From NCBI RefSeq assembly GCF_020177265.1, contig NZ_JAIVMC010000010.1:1-64000 (forward strand): a stretch of 64,000 bases of DNA, in the 5' to 3' direction. Below the pieces are notes generated by a model, which had not been told where the DNA came from, made no database searches, and saw nothing but the letters and a program-made list of their open reading frames with translations. A program made the translations under genes and the position numbers. Below are positions 31,957 to 42,200 of the stretch, one piece after another (position 1 is the first letter of the stretch; each line of letters starts with the position of its first letter). This stretch comes from Pseudooceanicola marinus (GTDB lineage Bacteria; Pseudomonadota; Alphaproteobacteria; Rhodobacterales; Rhodobacteraceae).

Positions 31957-33696
31957 ATGACGCTGGTCCGGCCTCTTCTTCTTGCGGGCCTTGTGGGGGT
32001 GCTGGTCTGGGCTGTCGCGCAGAACCTCGCCCTCGGCACGGCGCGCAAGCAGCTGGACCAGACCCTGCTGCTGACCGAACGGGCCGTGGAGGCGGAGGTG
32101 GAGCGCCTGCGCTCTCTGCCCGCGGTCGCAGCCGAGGACATGCGGGTGCGCAACGCACTGTCCGGCAGCGGCCCCCTGCAGGAGGCCAACCGCTACCTGG
32201 AACGGATCGCGGTGCATGCCCAGGCGGAGCAGTTGTACCTGATCGACGCCCGGGGCGAGACGATTGCGGCCTCGAACTGGAACCAGCCGAGCAGCTTCAT
32301 CGGGGAAAACTACGCCTTCCGGCCCTACTTCAAGGACGCGATGGCGCAGGGGCAGGGGCGGTTCTACGGCATCGGGGTGACCACCGGGGTGCCGGGCTAT
32401 TTCCTGGCCACCCGGGTCGACGCGGCGGGCGCGCGCGGCGTGCTGGCCGTCAAGATGGACCTGGGCGCCTTGCAGGCCATCTGGCGCACGGCCGATGCCG
32501 ATGTGGCCCTGGCTGACGAGAACGGCGTCGTCTTCCTGTCGGCGCGGCCGGATTGGGAATACCGTGCGCTGACGCCGCCCGGTCCCCATGTCCTGGCCGA
32601 GCTGCAGCTCACGCGCGCCTATGAGGGCACCGAGCTGGCGACGGCCCCGCCGCTTCTGGCGGCGCCCCCCGAGGAAAGGGACGTGACCGGGGAAGGCTGG
32701 ATCGGCCGCATCTCCGCCATGCCGTCCACCGGCTGGCAGGTGATCGCCGCCCGCTCCACCGCCGGGCTGCGGATGGTGGCGCTTGGGGCCGGGGCTCTGG
32801 CGGCGCTTGCGACCCTGGCGATGGTCGCGATGGTCAAGGCCTGGGACCAGCGCCGTCAGATCATCGCCCTGCGCCTGTCGCAGTCCGAGAAACTGGAAAC
32901 CATGGTGCGTGCCCGCACCGCCGATCTGGCCCGGGAAGTGGAGGCGCGCACCCAGGTGGAGATCGACCTGCGCGCCACGCAGGAGGCGCTGGTCCACACG
33001 GAGAAGATGGCGGCCCTGGGGCGCATGTCCGCCGCGATCGTGCACGAGATCAGCCAGCCCCTCGCGGCGATGGAGGCCACCCTGTCGGCGGCGGAGCTTG
33101 GCGTGGACAAGGCGGATGCGGCCACGACACGGCGCCTGGGCAAGGCGCGCGGGTTGATCCGCCGCATGCAGCGGACAACCAAGCACCTGCGGAGCTTCGC
33201 GCGCAAGGATGTGGCGGAACGCTCGCTGATCGACCTGAGGGGGCCGGTGGCCTCGGCGCTTGAATTGGTCTCGCCGCGGGCACGCGACATCGGGGTCACG
33301 CCGCTGTTCCAGCCGCCGGAGGAGAAGGTCGAGGTGCTGGCCGGCGCCGTCCGGATGGAACAGGTCGTGGCCAATCTGCTGCTGAATGCCCTCGATGCGG
33401 TGGCCGGGATGCCCGACGCCCAGATCACCGTCACCTTGACGACCGGGAACGGCCAGGCCCGGCTGTGCGTGGCCGACACTGGCAACGGCATCGCCGAGAC
33501 GGACCTGCCCGATGTCACCGAACCCTTCTTCTCGACCAAGATGACCGGCGAAAGCCTTGGCCTCGGCCTTGCGATCTGCAAGGCGATCCTGTCAGATTTC
33601 GACGGCACGCTCGATATCACCTCCGATCTCGGCCAGGGCACACGGGTGACGGTCACCTTGCCTCTGGCCCCTGCCAAGGAAGCCCAGGCCGCATGA
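31957..33696 (+). CDS. DctB-like sensor histidine kinase, 579 aa
   Basis: Two membrane helices (about 4-24 and 270-292) flank a periplasmic double-Cache-type sensor domain. A coiled coil follows, then a DHp domain with the phosphorylated histidine in IVHEISQPLAAMEATL and an HATPase domain with N-box NLLLNALDAV, G1 VADTGNGIAE, F-box EPFFSTK and G2 SLGLGLAICKAI. It probably senses the ligand imported by the TAXI-TRAP system and phosphorylates the next gene's product, whose start overlaps by 4 bases. Confidence 0.92.
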   Translation: MTLVRPLLLAGLVGVLVWAVAQNLALGTARKQLDQTLLLTERAVEAEVERLRSLPAVAAEDMRVRNALSGSGPLQEANRYLERIAVHAQAEQLYLIDARGETIAASNWNQPSSFIGENYAFRPYFKDAMAQGQGRFYGIGVTTGVPGYFLATRVDAAGARGVLAVKMDLGALQAIWRTADADVALADENGVVFLSARPDWEYRALTPPGPHVLAELQLTRAYEGTELATAPPLLAAPPEERDVTGEGWIGRISAMPSTGWQVIAARSTAGLRMVALGAGALAALATLAMVAMVKAWDQRRQIIALRLSQSEKLETMVRARTADLAREVEARTQVEIDLRATQEALVHTEKMAALGRMSAAIVHEISQPLAAMEATLSAAELGVDKADAATTRRLGKARGLIRRMQRTTKHLRSFARKDVAERSLIDLRGPVASALELVSPRARDIGVTPLFQPPEEKVEVLAGAVRMEQVVANLLLNALDAVAGMPDAQITVTLTTGNGQARLCVADTGNGIAETDLPDVTEPFFSTKMTGESLGLGLAICKAILSDFDGTLDITSDLGQGTRVTVTLPLAPAKEAQAA

Positions 33697-35024
33697 ACGC
33701 CAGCATTTTCATCGTGGATGACGACGAGGACCACCTGTCGGCCCTCGCCGATCTGCTTGAGGCCTCGGGCTACGGGGTGGAGACCTTCGACGCGGCGGCC
33801 CCGGCCCTGGCCGCGATGCCGAAGCAGCCGGATCTGGTCATCAGTGACCTGCGCATGCCGGGCATGGATGGCATCGCCCTTCTCAAGGAGTTGCGTCAAC
33901 AGCATCACGGCGTGCCCGTCGTGCTGCTGACCGGCCATGGCGATGTGGTCCATGCCGTCGACGCGATGCGCGCGGGGGCCGAAGACTTCCTGGAGAAGCC
34001 CTACGATTCCGCGCATCTGCTGGCGGTCGTGCGCCGCACGCTGGAGGCTCAGGCCGCCCGCAAGGAGGTCGCGCGCCTGCAACAGGTCCTGATCGAGCGG
34101 GCCGACGACAGTATCCTTGGCCGGTCGCGGGCAATGCAGCAGTTCCGCAAGCGTATCTCGGTGCTCGCCTCCGTCGACCTCGATGTGCTCATCACCGGCG
34201 AGACAGGGACGGGCAAGGAGCTGGCCGCCCGGGCCATCCACGCCGCGAGCACGCGCGCCGGCGGCCCCTTCGTGGCACTGAACTGCGCGGCCCTGCCCGA
34301 AGCGATGGCCGAAACCATCCTCTTTGGCCACGGGGAAGGAGCCCTGGCCCATGATGCCGAGGGCCGCGCGGGCAAGCTGGAGGCCGCCCATGGTGGCACC
34401 CTGATGCTGGATGAGGTCGAAACGATGCCGGTGGCCATCCAGGCCAAGCTGTTGCGGGTTCTTCAGGAACGCTGTTTCGAACGCCTGGGCGACACGGTGG
34501 CGCGGCCGCTGGATGTGCGGGTGATCGCAACGACGAAAACCAACCTGCGCCTGCTCGACACCTTCCGTCCGGACCTCTTCTTCCGGCTGGCGGGGGCGGA
34601 GCTGACCACGCCCACCCTGCGCGAGGCCGGTGAGGACATCCCGCTGATCTTCGCCCATTACGCGCAGCTGGCCGCCCGCCGCTATGGCCGCGAGGATCCG
34701 ACGCTGCCCTGGGCCCTGCTGCAGAAGCTCAAGCGCCAGGCCTGGGTCGGCAACGTGCGCGAGCTGAAATCAAGCGCCGAGGCCTATGCCCTGGGGCTGG
34801 TTGAACTTGAAGGCACCGGCGCCCCCCGATCGTCCCCGATGACACTGGCCGATCGCGTCGCGGAATTCGAGGCGCGGGAGATTTCGGCGGTTCTGGACGC
34901 CCACGCGGGCAACACGCTGCGTGCAGCGGAGGCGCTCGGGATTCCACGGCGCACCCTGAACGACAAGATGCGACGGTATGCGATCTCCTCCGATGCGGAA
35001 CGCGCATCGGACGACGCCGACTGA
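33693..35024 (+). CDS. DctD-like response regulator with AAA+ domain but no GAFTGA loop, 443 aa
   Basis: Receiver domain 1-120 with phospho-acceptor D52 (SDLRMPGMDG), T80 and K102. The AAA+ domain follows: Walker A GETGTGKE at 169-176 and Walker B TLMLDEVE at about 236-243. The C-terminal Fis-type helix-turn-helix (NTLRAAEALGIPRRTLNDKMRRY) is at about 405-427. The sigma-54 contact loop, normally FGHEKGAFTGA, reads FGHGEGALAHD (212-221 region), so sigma-54 activation is unlikely. It may act on sigma-70 polymerase like Rhodobacter capsulatus NtrC, or repress. Confidence 0.9.
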   Translation: MNASIFIVDDDEDHLSALADLLEASGYGVETFDAAAPALAAMPKQPDLVISDLRMPGMDGIALLKELRQQHHGVPVVLLTGHGDVVHAVDAMRAGAEDFLEKPYDSAHLLAVVRRTLEAQAARKEVARLQQVLIERADDSILGRSRAMQQFRKRISVLASVDLDVLITGETGTGKELAARAIHAASTRAGGPFVALNCAALPEAMAETILFGHGEGALAHDAEGRAGKLEAAHGGTLMLDEVETMPVAIQAKLLRVLQERCFERLGDTVARPLDVRVIATTKTNLRLLDTFRPDLFFRLAGAELTTPTLREAGEDIPLIFAHYAQLAARRYGREDPTLPWALLQKLKRQAWVGNVRELKSSAEAYALGLVELEGTGAPRSSPMTLADRVAEFEAREISAVLDAHAGNTLRAAEALGIPRRTLNDKMRRYAISSDAERASDDAD

Positions 35025-35630
35025 CGTTCCGCTCCGGCCGCGGTTAGCAGGTTGCATGGGGTGGGAACCGGCCCTTGCCATGGCGCCTGTGCCGCGCGGA
35101 TCGGCCGGGCTAAGATTTGACGCCCGGACAACTATTCGCCGTGGGCGAGGAAGGCTCCGAAGGACCATATCCCCTATTTAGGCTCGGCTGTGACTTTTTG
35201 GCCGCGCTTAGCACGAAAGGCGCGGCGTCAGGGAACAAGACGCAAGCGTATAGGTTGTGCCGTCCCGGTGAACTTTCCGCGCGGGTTTCAAAAAGATAAA
35301 TCGTTCGTGTAAGTCCTTGATTTTTGACGCGCTTCGCAAGTGACCTTTTTAGGTGGGGTCGGAGATTTTCCGCCGTTGGCGCAACCCTCCGGCAGCGTTG
35401 ACCCTGAGGCGGACGGTGAGACGGGTTGCAGCCGGTGCGCCCCGTGTGGAGAAAAATCCATTCCACCGAATGCCTTGCAGCTTGAAATCAAGCCAGTCTC
35501 AACGAAAAGTGAGGGTGAGATTGGGGCGGCAAATTAATGCCGACAAGCCCGGGGCAGGCCGGCAGACGTCTGCCGGAGCCATGCGGCAACGGGCAGGACA
35601 GAGGGCGGCAAAGCCGCGGAGCGGAAGAGC
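35025..35630. other. Upstream region of the giant-RTX export cluster
   Basis: 606 bases without a supported gene. It should contain the promoter of the seven-gene cluster starting at 35631. I see an AT-richer tract at about 35285-35350, the small palindrome ACCTTTTTAGGT (35343-35354), a perfect 18-bp palindrome (separate entry) and a hairpin GCGGC-AAA-GCCGC (35605-35617) directly before the ribosome-binding site of the TolC-like gene. The long leader suggests translational or regulatory control. Confidence 0.5.
35559..35576. promoter_or_regulatory. Perfect 18-bp palindrome upstream of the export cluster
   Basis: CCGGCAGACGTCTGCCGG is fully self-complementary and sits 55 bases before the TolC-like start. 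It could be an operator for a dimeric regulator or the stem of a leader hairpin. Confidence 0.5.
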
Positions 35631-37103
35631 ATGAGCATTGGACAACGGGCCCTCGCGGCTGTCGTGGCGGGCATCGTTCTGGCGGGCTGCCAGCATGATG
35701 CGTCGAGTGGAAACAACCTGAAGTCGCTGCTGGACCAGGGGCCGGACGCCGAAACGCGGGCGCTGCTGGACGAAGATCTGGCCGAGGTGCTGGAACGCCA
35801 GGAAAAGGCCATCGGCACCTATACCACGACCGTCAACACCGGCGCCGCTGCCGTGCCGATGAACGCGCTGATCGAGAACGCCCTGGCGCGCAACCCGACG
35901 ATCGGCCACGCGGCCCAGGCAATCAACCAGGCGGATGCCGAGCGGATGCGCGCCATCTACGCGCGGCTGCCGCAGGTCTACATCAACTTCTCCTACGACG
36001 GTGTCCGCCAGAACGTGCGCGATTCCGACAACGCCGTCTTCGAGCGCGGCAAGGCGAACTACCCCGTGGCCACCTCCTCGGCCAGCCTTGTGCAGCCGCT
36101 CTTCGATCCCGCCCGGCGCTACCGGGTGCAGCGGGCGAAAAGCGTGCAGTCCGGGGCCGAGGTCGATTACATCGCCGCCGTGCGCGATGTTGTCTTCGAG
36201 GTCTTCGACAACTACATCGTGGCCAGCCAGGCCAAGGCCCGCATCGCGTCGCTGCAGGAACGCCGCTACCTGCTGAACCGGCAGATCAACAGCCAGGGTG
36301 CGCTGGTCGACACCGGGCTGAGCAACGTCTTGCAATCCTCCTCGCTGCGCAGCGAGCGTGACACGATTGCCGCCGAGGAATCGCTGGAAAGCGCCCGTCG
36401 GGCCGAGGCGCTCAGCAACCTGTCACAGCTGACCGGGCTGGTGGTGTCGGATCTGGCGCCGCTCGACTTCCCCGATGATCTGCTGAACGCGCCGGGCCGG
36501 GTGAACGTCGAACAGGCGGTCAGCACCGCGCTGGAAAACAACCCCGCGATCATGAGCGCGGCCCTGCAGGTGGTCAGCACCGAGTTCGAGCGCAAGGAGG
36601 CCCATGCCTCTGACATTTCGCCGGTGCTGGAGGCCTATGCCACGATCGAACGCGAGGATCGTTCTAACAGCCGCTTCGGCGGCGGCTCCCTCACCGTGGA
36701 TGAAACCGTCGGCGTCAGCCTGACGATCCCGATCTTCAACGCCAACGGCACCGGCCTGTCCGAACCGACCAAGCGGATGGAGGTGCGCACCGCCGCGCTG
36801 CGCTACCACGCCCGCAAGCGGTCCGTGGAAACGGAGATCCGCACCGCCCATGCCCGCCTCGGCGAGCTGTCGAAGGCAATCCGCCAGTCGAAGAACGCCG
36901 CCTACCACGCCTCCCGCGCGCTGGAGGTGGAACGCAACCGGGTCTCCTCCGGGGAAAGCGTCGATCTGGCCGTGGCCGCGCGTCAGCTACGGGTGAACGA
37001 ATCCCGCGCCCAGGTGGCCTTCTACGAGGCGGAGTTCCTGCGGGCCTGGGCCCGGCTGAACTACCTGATGGGCGCCGACCTGACGACGCAGCAAGGGTTC
37101 TGA
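35631..37103 (+). CDS. TolC-family outer membrane efflux lipoprotein, 490 aa
   Basis: Outer-membrane channel. A lipoprotein signal ends in the lipobox VLAGC with lipidated Cys20, as in OprM/NodT-type TolC homologues. Two outer membrane efflux repeats follow: MNALIENALARNPTIGHAAQ starts the first (about 77), and VEQAVSTALENNPAIMSAALQV the second (about 290). Long helical hairpins lie between them. First gene of the cluster; the adaptor gene follows after 3 bases. It would form the exit duct for the HlyD-like adaptors and probably the giant RTX protein encoded downstream. Confidence 0.88.
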   Translation: MSIGQRALAAVVAGIVLAGCQHDASSGNNLKSLLDQGPDAETRALLDEDLAEVLERQEKAIGTYTTTVNTGAAAVPMNALIENALARNPTIGHAAQAINQADAERMRAIYARLPQVYINFSYDGVRQNVRDSDNAVFERGKANYPVATSSASLVQPLFDPARRYRVQRAKSVQSGAEVDYIAAVRDVVFEVFDNYIVASQAKARIASLQERRYLLNRQINSQGALVDTGLSNVLQSSSLRSERDTIAAEESLESARRAEALSNLSQLTGLVVSDLAPLDFPDDLLNAPGRVNVEQAVSTALENNPAIMSAALQVVSTEFERKEAHASDISPVLEAYATIEREDRSNSRFGGGSLTVDETVGVSLTIPIFNANGTGLSEPTKRMEVRTAALRYHARKRSVETEIRTAHARLGELSKAIRQSKNAAYHASRALEVERNRVSSGESVDLAVAARQLRVNESRAQVAFYEAEFLRAWARLNYLMGADLTTQQGF

Positions 37104-37106
37104 GCC

Positions 37107-38039
37107 ATGCGAGGGGCCACGATCCGGGGCTGGCTGATCTGTGCCATGATGGCGGTGCCCGCGGGCGCCGCCTTTGGTCAATCCACCAGCCGCGCGGATT
37201 TCGAGGCCCGGGCCCAGGCCCTGCAGTCGGGAGAGGGGACGACCACCTCCACGTCCAGCCTTGCCGGACCGCGCCCTGGTCTCGGCGTGACCGAGTTCAA
37301 CTGCACCATCCGCCCGCTGCGCGTGGTGGAGGTCGCCGCCCAGATCAACGGCGTCGCCGAGACGGTTCTGGTGCGGCCCGGTCAGCAGGTGCGCGTCGGT
37401 GACCCGCTGGTCGAACTGGACAGCGAGATGACGCGCGCCGACCTGCGCCTGGCCGAGGCCCGCGCCGCCAATACAGCCACGCTGGAGGCGGCCCGCATCC
37501 GCCAGGCCGGCGCCGCTGAACGCGAGGCCCGCCTGAAGACCGCGCTGGAGCGCCGCGCGATCAGCCCCGCCGAATACGAGAGCGCCGCGCTGGAGCTGGC
37601 CATGGCCGAGGCCGAGATCCTGCGCGAGGAGCAGGCGCTGGACATGGCCCGGCTGGAGGCCGACCGCGCGCAGCTGCTGGTCGAGAAGGCCCGTGTCCTG
37701 GCCCCCGTCGACGGTGTCGTCGGCGAGGACCTGATCGACCCGGGCGAAAGCGCCAGCGGCCGGCCCCTGGCCACCCTCTACGTCAATCAGCCGCTGCGGG
37801 TCGAAGCCTTCGTGCCGGCCGCGGCCCTGGCCGGCTTCGTGGGGGCAGGGGGCTATGCCATCGCCGTGAACGACGACCGCGCCGCGCCCTATCCGGTCAC
37901 CTTCGATTACGCCGCCCAACTGGCCGACATTGCCTCCGGGACGATCTCGGTCTTCTTCACCCTGGAAGCGCCCGACGTCCTTCCGGGCAGCAAATGCCAG
38001 ATCTCCGCCAGCCGTGCCCCCGGGGAGGGAACCCAATGA
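37107..38039 (+). CDS. Periplasmic HlyD/RND-type adaptor (membrane fusion protein), 310 aa
   Basis: Signal peptide (about 1-24, cleavage after AFG), then a biotinyl-lipoyl half-domain with VAAQINGVAETVLVRPGQQVRVGDPLVELD, an alpha-helical hairpin (about 112-200) and the returning lipoyl half at VLAPVDGVVGEDLIDPGE, then a beta-barrel. It has no transmembrane anchor, unlike the second adaptor of the cluster. It probably bridges the TolC-like channel to the inner-membrane parts. The next gene overlaps by 4 bases. Confidence 0.87.
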   Translation: MRGATIRGWLICAMMAVPAGAAFGQSTSRADFEARAQALQSGEGTTTSTSSLAGPRPGLGVTEFNCTIRPLRVVEVAAQINGVAETVLVRPGQQVRVGDPLVELDSEMTRADLRLAEARAANTATLEAARIRQAGAAEREARLKTALERRAISPAEYESAALELAMAEAEILREEQALDMARLEADRAQLLVEKARVLAPVDGVVGEDLIDPGESASGRPLATLYVNQPLRVEAFVPAAALAGFVGAGGYAIAVNDDRAAPYPVTFDYAAQLADIASGTISVFFTLEAPDVLPGSKCQISASRAPGEGTQ

Positions 38040-39193
38040 GCCTTTCGCCCTACCAACCGCGCCCCGGACACGGGCGCCCGGGCACCATTCGCAAGTCGCT
38101 GGCCCTGCTGGGCGTCGGGGGCGTCCTGTCGGGCGCCGTGCTGATCGCCTTCGCCCCTGTCGGCCAGGCGCAGGTCGCCTCCAAGGGGGCGATGATCGCC
38201 GGCGCCGGCGTGTCGTCGGTCTACGGTGCCACCGCCGATCTGGGGCTGGAGATCGAGGATCTGTTCAGCGCCGGCATCGACCTGTCGCTGGACTATCGGC
38301 TGGGGGATCGCGGCCAGGGCCTGAGCCTCGACGTCGAGAAGGCGGTGGCTTTCGGCCAGACCGCGCTTGGCGCGGACACGGTGCTGGACTTCGGCCTGAC
38401 CGCCGAGGTCGACGAATGGGATTTCCGCTCCTACCGGCGCGAAAGCTACGGTGTGAGCGTCGGTGTGGGCGCCGCCATCACGCCGCAGCTGCGCTACCGC
38501 GTCGGGCTGTTTCACGTCGCCGACGACCTGAGCGAGGCGGATGACGCCCTGTCGCCGCTGATCCAGGCGGATATGGGTGACAGCGACGCGACCGGACTTG
38601 AGGCCTCGCTGAGCTGGAGCAACCGGCAGAGCAAGTCGGTGCTGGAGCCGGGCGCCGACCTCGGCTTCGCCATCCGGGCCTCGGGCCTGGGCGACAGCCG
38701 CGAGTTCACCGAGACCACGGCCCATGTCGACATCTACCAGCCGGTCTTCGGCCCCGCGGTCCTGAACCTGGGCCTGTCGGGCGGCGTGGTGCGCAAAGGC
38801 GACGACGGCTATGTGGCGATCAACGAACGCGCCTTCCTGGGCGGCGACATGCCGCGCGGCTTCGCCTACGGCGGCATCGGCCCGATCGACGCCTCCACCG
38901 GCGACGCCCTGGGCGGAACCCGCTACGTGGCGGCGACGCTGGAGGTGATGGTGCCGACCGCGCGCCCCGATCTGGCCGTGGGGGCTTTCTGGGATGCCGC
39001 GACCCTGTCCGACCTGCCGGGCATCGACAGCCCGAACGTCGACGACAGCGCGCACCTGCGCCAGTCGGTGGGCCTTTCGCTGGCCTACCAGACCAAGATG
39101 GGTGAATTCACCGCCTCGATTGCCGAACCGATCGAGAAACGCGACGGCGACGACGTACAGAACATTTCTTTCTCCTTCACCGCCAGCTTCTGA
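38036..39193 (+). CDS. Omp85/BamA-type outer membrane beta-barrel without POTRA domains, 385 aa
   Basis: Signal peptide with a long polar start and a core at about 31-50 (cleavage after GQAQ). The mature part has alternating beta-strand patterns and ends in phenylalanine (FSFTASF), the outer-membrane C-terminal signature. Near 270-310 lies RGFAYGGIGPID followed by DALGGTRYVAATLEV, matching the conserved RGF region and following strands of the bacterial surface antigen (Omp85) barrel. No POTRA repeats precede it. Located between the adaptor and the giant protein, it may help insert or display the exported product. Start chosen from ATGA overlap. Confidence 0.8.
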   Translation: MSLSPYQPRPGHGRPGTIRKSLALLGVGGVLSGAVLIAFAPVGQAQVASKGAMIAGAGVSSVYGATADLGLEIEDLFSAGIDLSLDYRLGDRGQGLSLDVEKAVAFGQTALGADTVLDFGLTAEVDEWDFRSYRRESYGVSVGVGAAITPQLRYRVGLFHVADDLSEADDALSPLIQADMGDSDATGLEASLSWSNRQSKSVLEPGADLGFAIRASGLGDSREFTETTAHVDIYQPVFGPAVLNLGLSGGVVRKGDDGYVAINERAFLGGDMPRGFAYGGIGPIDASTGDALGGTRYVAATLEVMVPTARPDLAVGAFWDAATLSDLPGIDSPNVDDSAHLRQSVGLSLAYQTKMGEFTASIAEPIEKRDGDDVQNISFSFTASF

Positions 39194-39240
39194 CGGTAAG
39201 GTTGATTCTTGTTGGGGCCTGAACGGCCAGAGGGACCAGA

Positions 39241-42200
39241 ATGGGACAGCAACGCAAGCTCCGTGCAGAACCGTCGCTCGAAGTCGATCAGCGCGCGATC
39301 CCTCTTGAACCCCGTGTCATGCTCGATGCCAACCTGACCATCGACCTGGGCGGCACCCAGGACCTGACCGAGCTGATGCTGGGTCTGGCCCAGTCCTTCG
39401 ACGATCAGGCGCAGCAGGCCGATGATCTGCTGGAGTCGCTGGAAAGTTCGGGCGAGGCGGCGATGGCGCTGCTGGACCCGCTGCTGGACAACACCGAGGA
39501 CCTGTCGGCGGTTACCGATACCGTGACCCGGATCCAGGGCGCGCTGGACGAGCTGCGCTCGGGGCTGGCGGGCACGGTTGACGACCTGTTCAGTGACACC
39601 TTCCACGACCGCCTGGCCAGCAGCGGCTCCACCTCTCTGGGCTACACGATTGATGCCGCCGGCCTGTCGACCATCTTCGACAGCGACAGCGTCCTCAGCG
39701 GTGACCTGATGTCGGAACTGGTCGACTACCTGGATGACCAGGGCGCGACCGACGCCGAGGCCGACGCCGAGGCACTGCTGGATCTCGTGGTGCCCTCGCT
39801 GGACAGCTCGGTCTCCGCCCTCAGCTTCACCCTGACGGACATCGAGGTGGACGGTGAGACGCTGGTGACCTTCTCCGATGGCGGCAACGGGTCCGTCACC
39901 GCCGAGGTCACGCTGCTGTCCGAGGACTTCAGCGCCGATTTCACCACCCTGCTGGCCGATGCGCTGCCGGGGCTGGACCTGCCCTTCGACCTGAACGCCG
40001 CCGGCAGCGTCGGCAACGGCTTCAGCTTCGACATCTCCGCCTCGATCGAGGTCGACGCAGGTACCGCCGCGCTGAACGCGCTGGAAGTGCACGTCGACAA
40101 TTTCGAATTCGATCCGCTGCTGACCGTGGGCGGGGCTCTGCCGCTGACCGGCGACCTGTCGGCCACGCTGGGCCTGCTGGAGCTGGGCATCGACAGCGTC
40201 GACACCGCCAGCTTCCGCCTGGCCGTCACCGGCGCCGAGGACCTGGACCTGGGCGGCGCGATCGACTTCTCCGGCGGGCTGGGCTCTCTCGACTTCGAGT
40301 TCTACGGCACCACCACTGGGGCCGACCTGTCGCTGGACGTGCTTCTGGCCGAGGCCGGCAGCAGCGACTATGCCGCCATCGAGGAAGGCACCAGCTATCG
40401 CATGCTGGACGTGGGCCTGACCGGCACACTCGACTTCTCCGGCGCGACGCAGACCTTTGGCACCGATGTCACCGTCTCCGCCGTGCTGTCGGACGGCAAC
40501 GGCGGCAACATCCTGGACACGATGCTGAACAGCATCGACCTCGGCCTGGATCTGGACACCTCGGCCACCGTGCTCAGCGACGAGCTGAAGGAGGTGTTCG
40601 AGAACCTGGTGAACGCGCTGGCGACCATGTCGACGGGCGACCTTATCGACTTCCTCACCGACACCGGGACCGCGCTGTCGGGCGTGCTGACCGACACGAT
40701 GTTCGACATCGAGATCCCGATGACCGACATCAGCCTGACCGACGCGGCCGAGGCGATCGCGGCGGTCTTCGACGACCTGGTGTCGGCCTTCGTCATCGAC
40801 GAGGGCGTCCTGGGCTTCGATGCGCAGACCATCGAGACGCTGCTGACCAACGAGATCGTCACCTTCGAGGCCGACGTGCTGACCGATGCGCAGATGGATG
40901 CGCTGGCCGGTTACAGCACCATGACCTTTGCCGTGCAGCAGGGCACCGATGTCACGCTGAACGTCACCGTCGATCTGACCGCCGCGCCCGAGCTGCAGGA
41001 CACCTCCCTGAGCGTGGCCGAACGGATGAACGCCCTGGCCGCGCTGCTGAATTCTTCCCTGCTGGGCACCCAGTACGGCATGACCTTCTCCGTCTCGTCG
41101 CTGGGCGCGCTGAAGGCCACCACGTCGCAGCGCACCACGGATCCCGACAGCGGCGCGGAAACCTACACCAGCTTCGCCCTGACGAGCGTCACCGAGACCG
41201 GCGGCACCCTGCGGGACGAGGTGAGCCTTTCGGCCCTCGGCTTCGACGGCTACGCTCTGGCCGCGTTGGATTACTACGTCGATGCCGGCGACCCGGATGC
41301 GGCAGTGCTGGCTGGCTCCGGCGCGGCGCCGGATGGTGAGACCTCCGTGCAGGAGAGCTTCCTGGGCTTCCAGGATGCCGTCACCTCCTTCGAGCTGAAT
41401 GCGCTGGACCTCGACAACCTGACGGGCGTGACCGACCTGCGCTTCACCTTCACCGTCGATGGTGTGGACCGGAAGGTCGATGTCAGTTCCGAGACCGGCT
41501 GGACCGATCTGGGCGATCTGATCGCCGACTTCAACGCCGCGCTGGCCGCCGAGGGGATCGGCGTCAGCGTGTCGGCCAACACCGACGGCGACGGGCTGGC
41601 CTTTGCCATCGACGCGGAGGAAGACCGCCAGGTCGAGGTCTCGGTCGCGGATGGCGCGATCCTTCGAGCTACCACGCTGAACGGGCTGCTGGCCTGGGTC
41701 AACGCCGAGTTGCAGGACATCTGGGCCGGCGCAATGCTGGATCTGACCGACGATGGCGCGCTGATCTTCAGCCTGCCCGAGGTCACGGCCAGCGCAGAGA
41801 TCACCAGCGACGATGAGGTGTATTTCACCGCCGAGGAGCTGGGCTTCGGCATGTTGGGCGACACCAACCTGTCGGCGCTGCTGACGGCCTCGCTGTCGGG
41901 CACGATGACCTCCGCCTTCGGAATCGACCTGGCCGACCTGGGTAGCGACCTGATCGCCGCTGGCGGCAACGCGCTTCAGGGCGCGGCAGGGCAGGGCGAC
42001 AGCATCATCGACAGCGTGATGGACAATGCCTTCCTGACCGACGTCTCGCTGGAGCTGACGGTCAACGCCCAGGCCAGCGACATCACCGGCACGGCGGATC
42101 TGGGTATCGCCTCCATCGTCGTGGGCGGCGAGGATTCCTCCCTCAACCACGTGGCCTTCGGGGCCGAGCTTTACGCCAGCCTTGTGGGCAGCAACCCCGA

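Noticed and set aside
35025-35630. Cyclic-di-GMP riboswitch in the export cluster leader
   Set aside because: GCAAAGCC-like and GACGCAAG-like pieces occur, but they are not in the order or helices of the known class.
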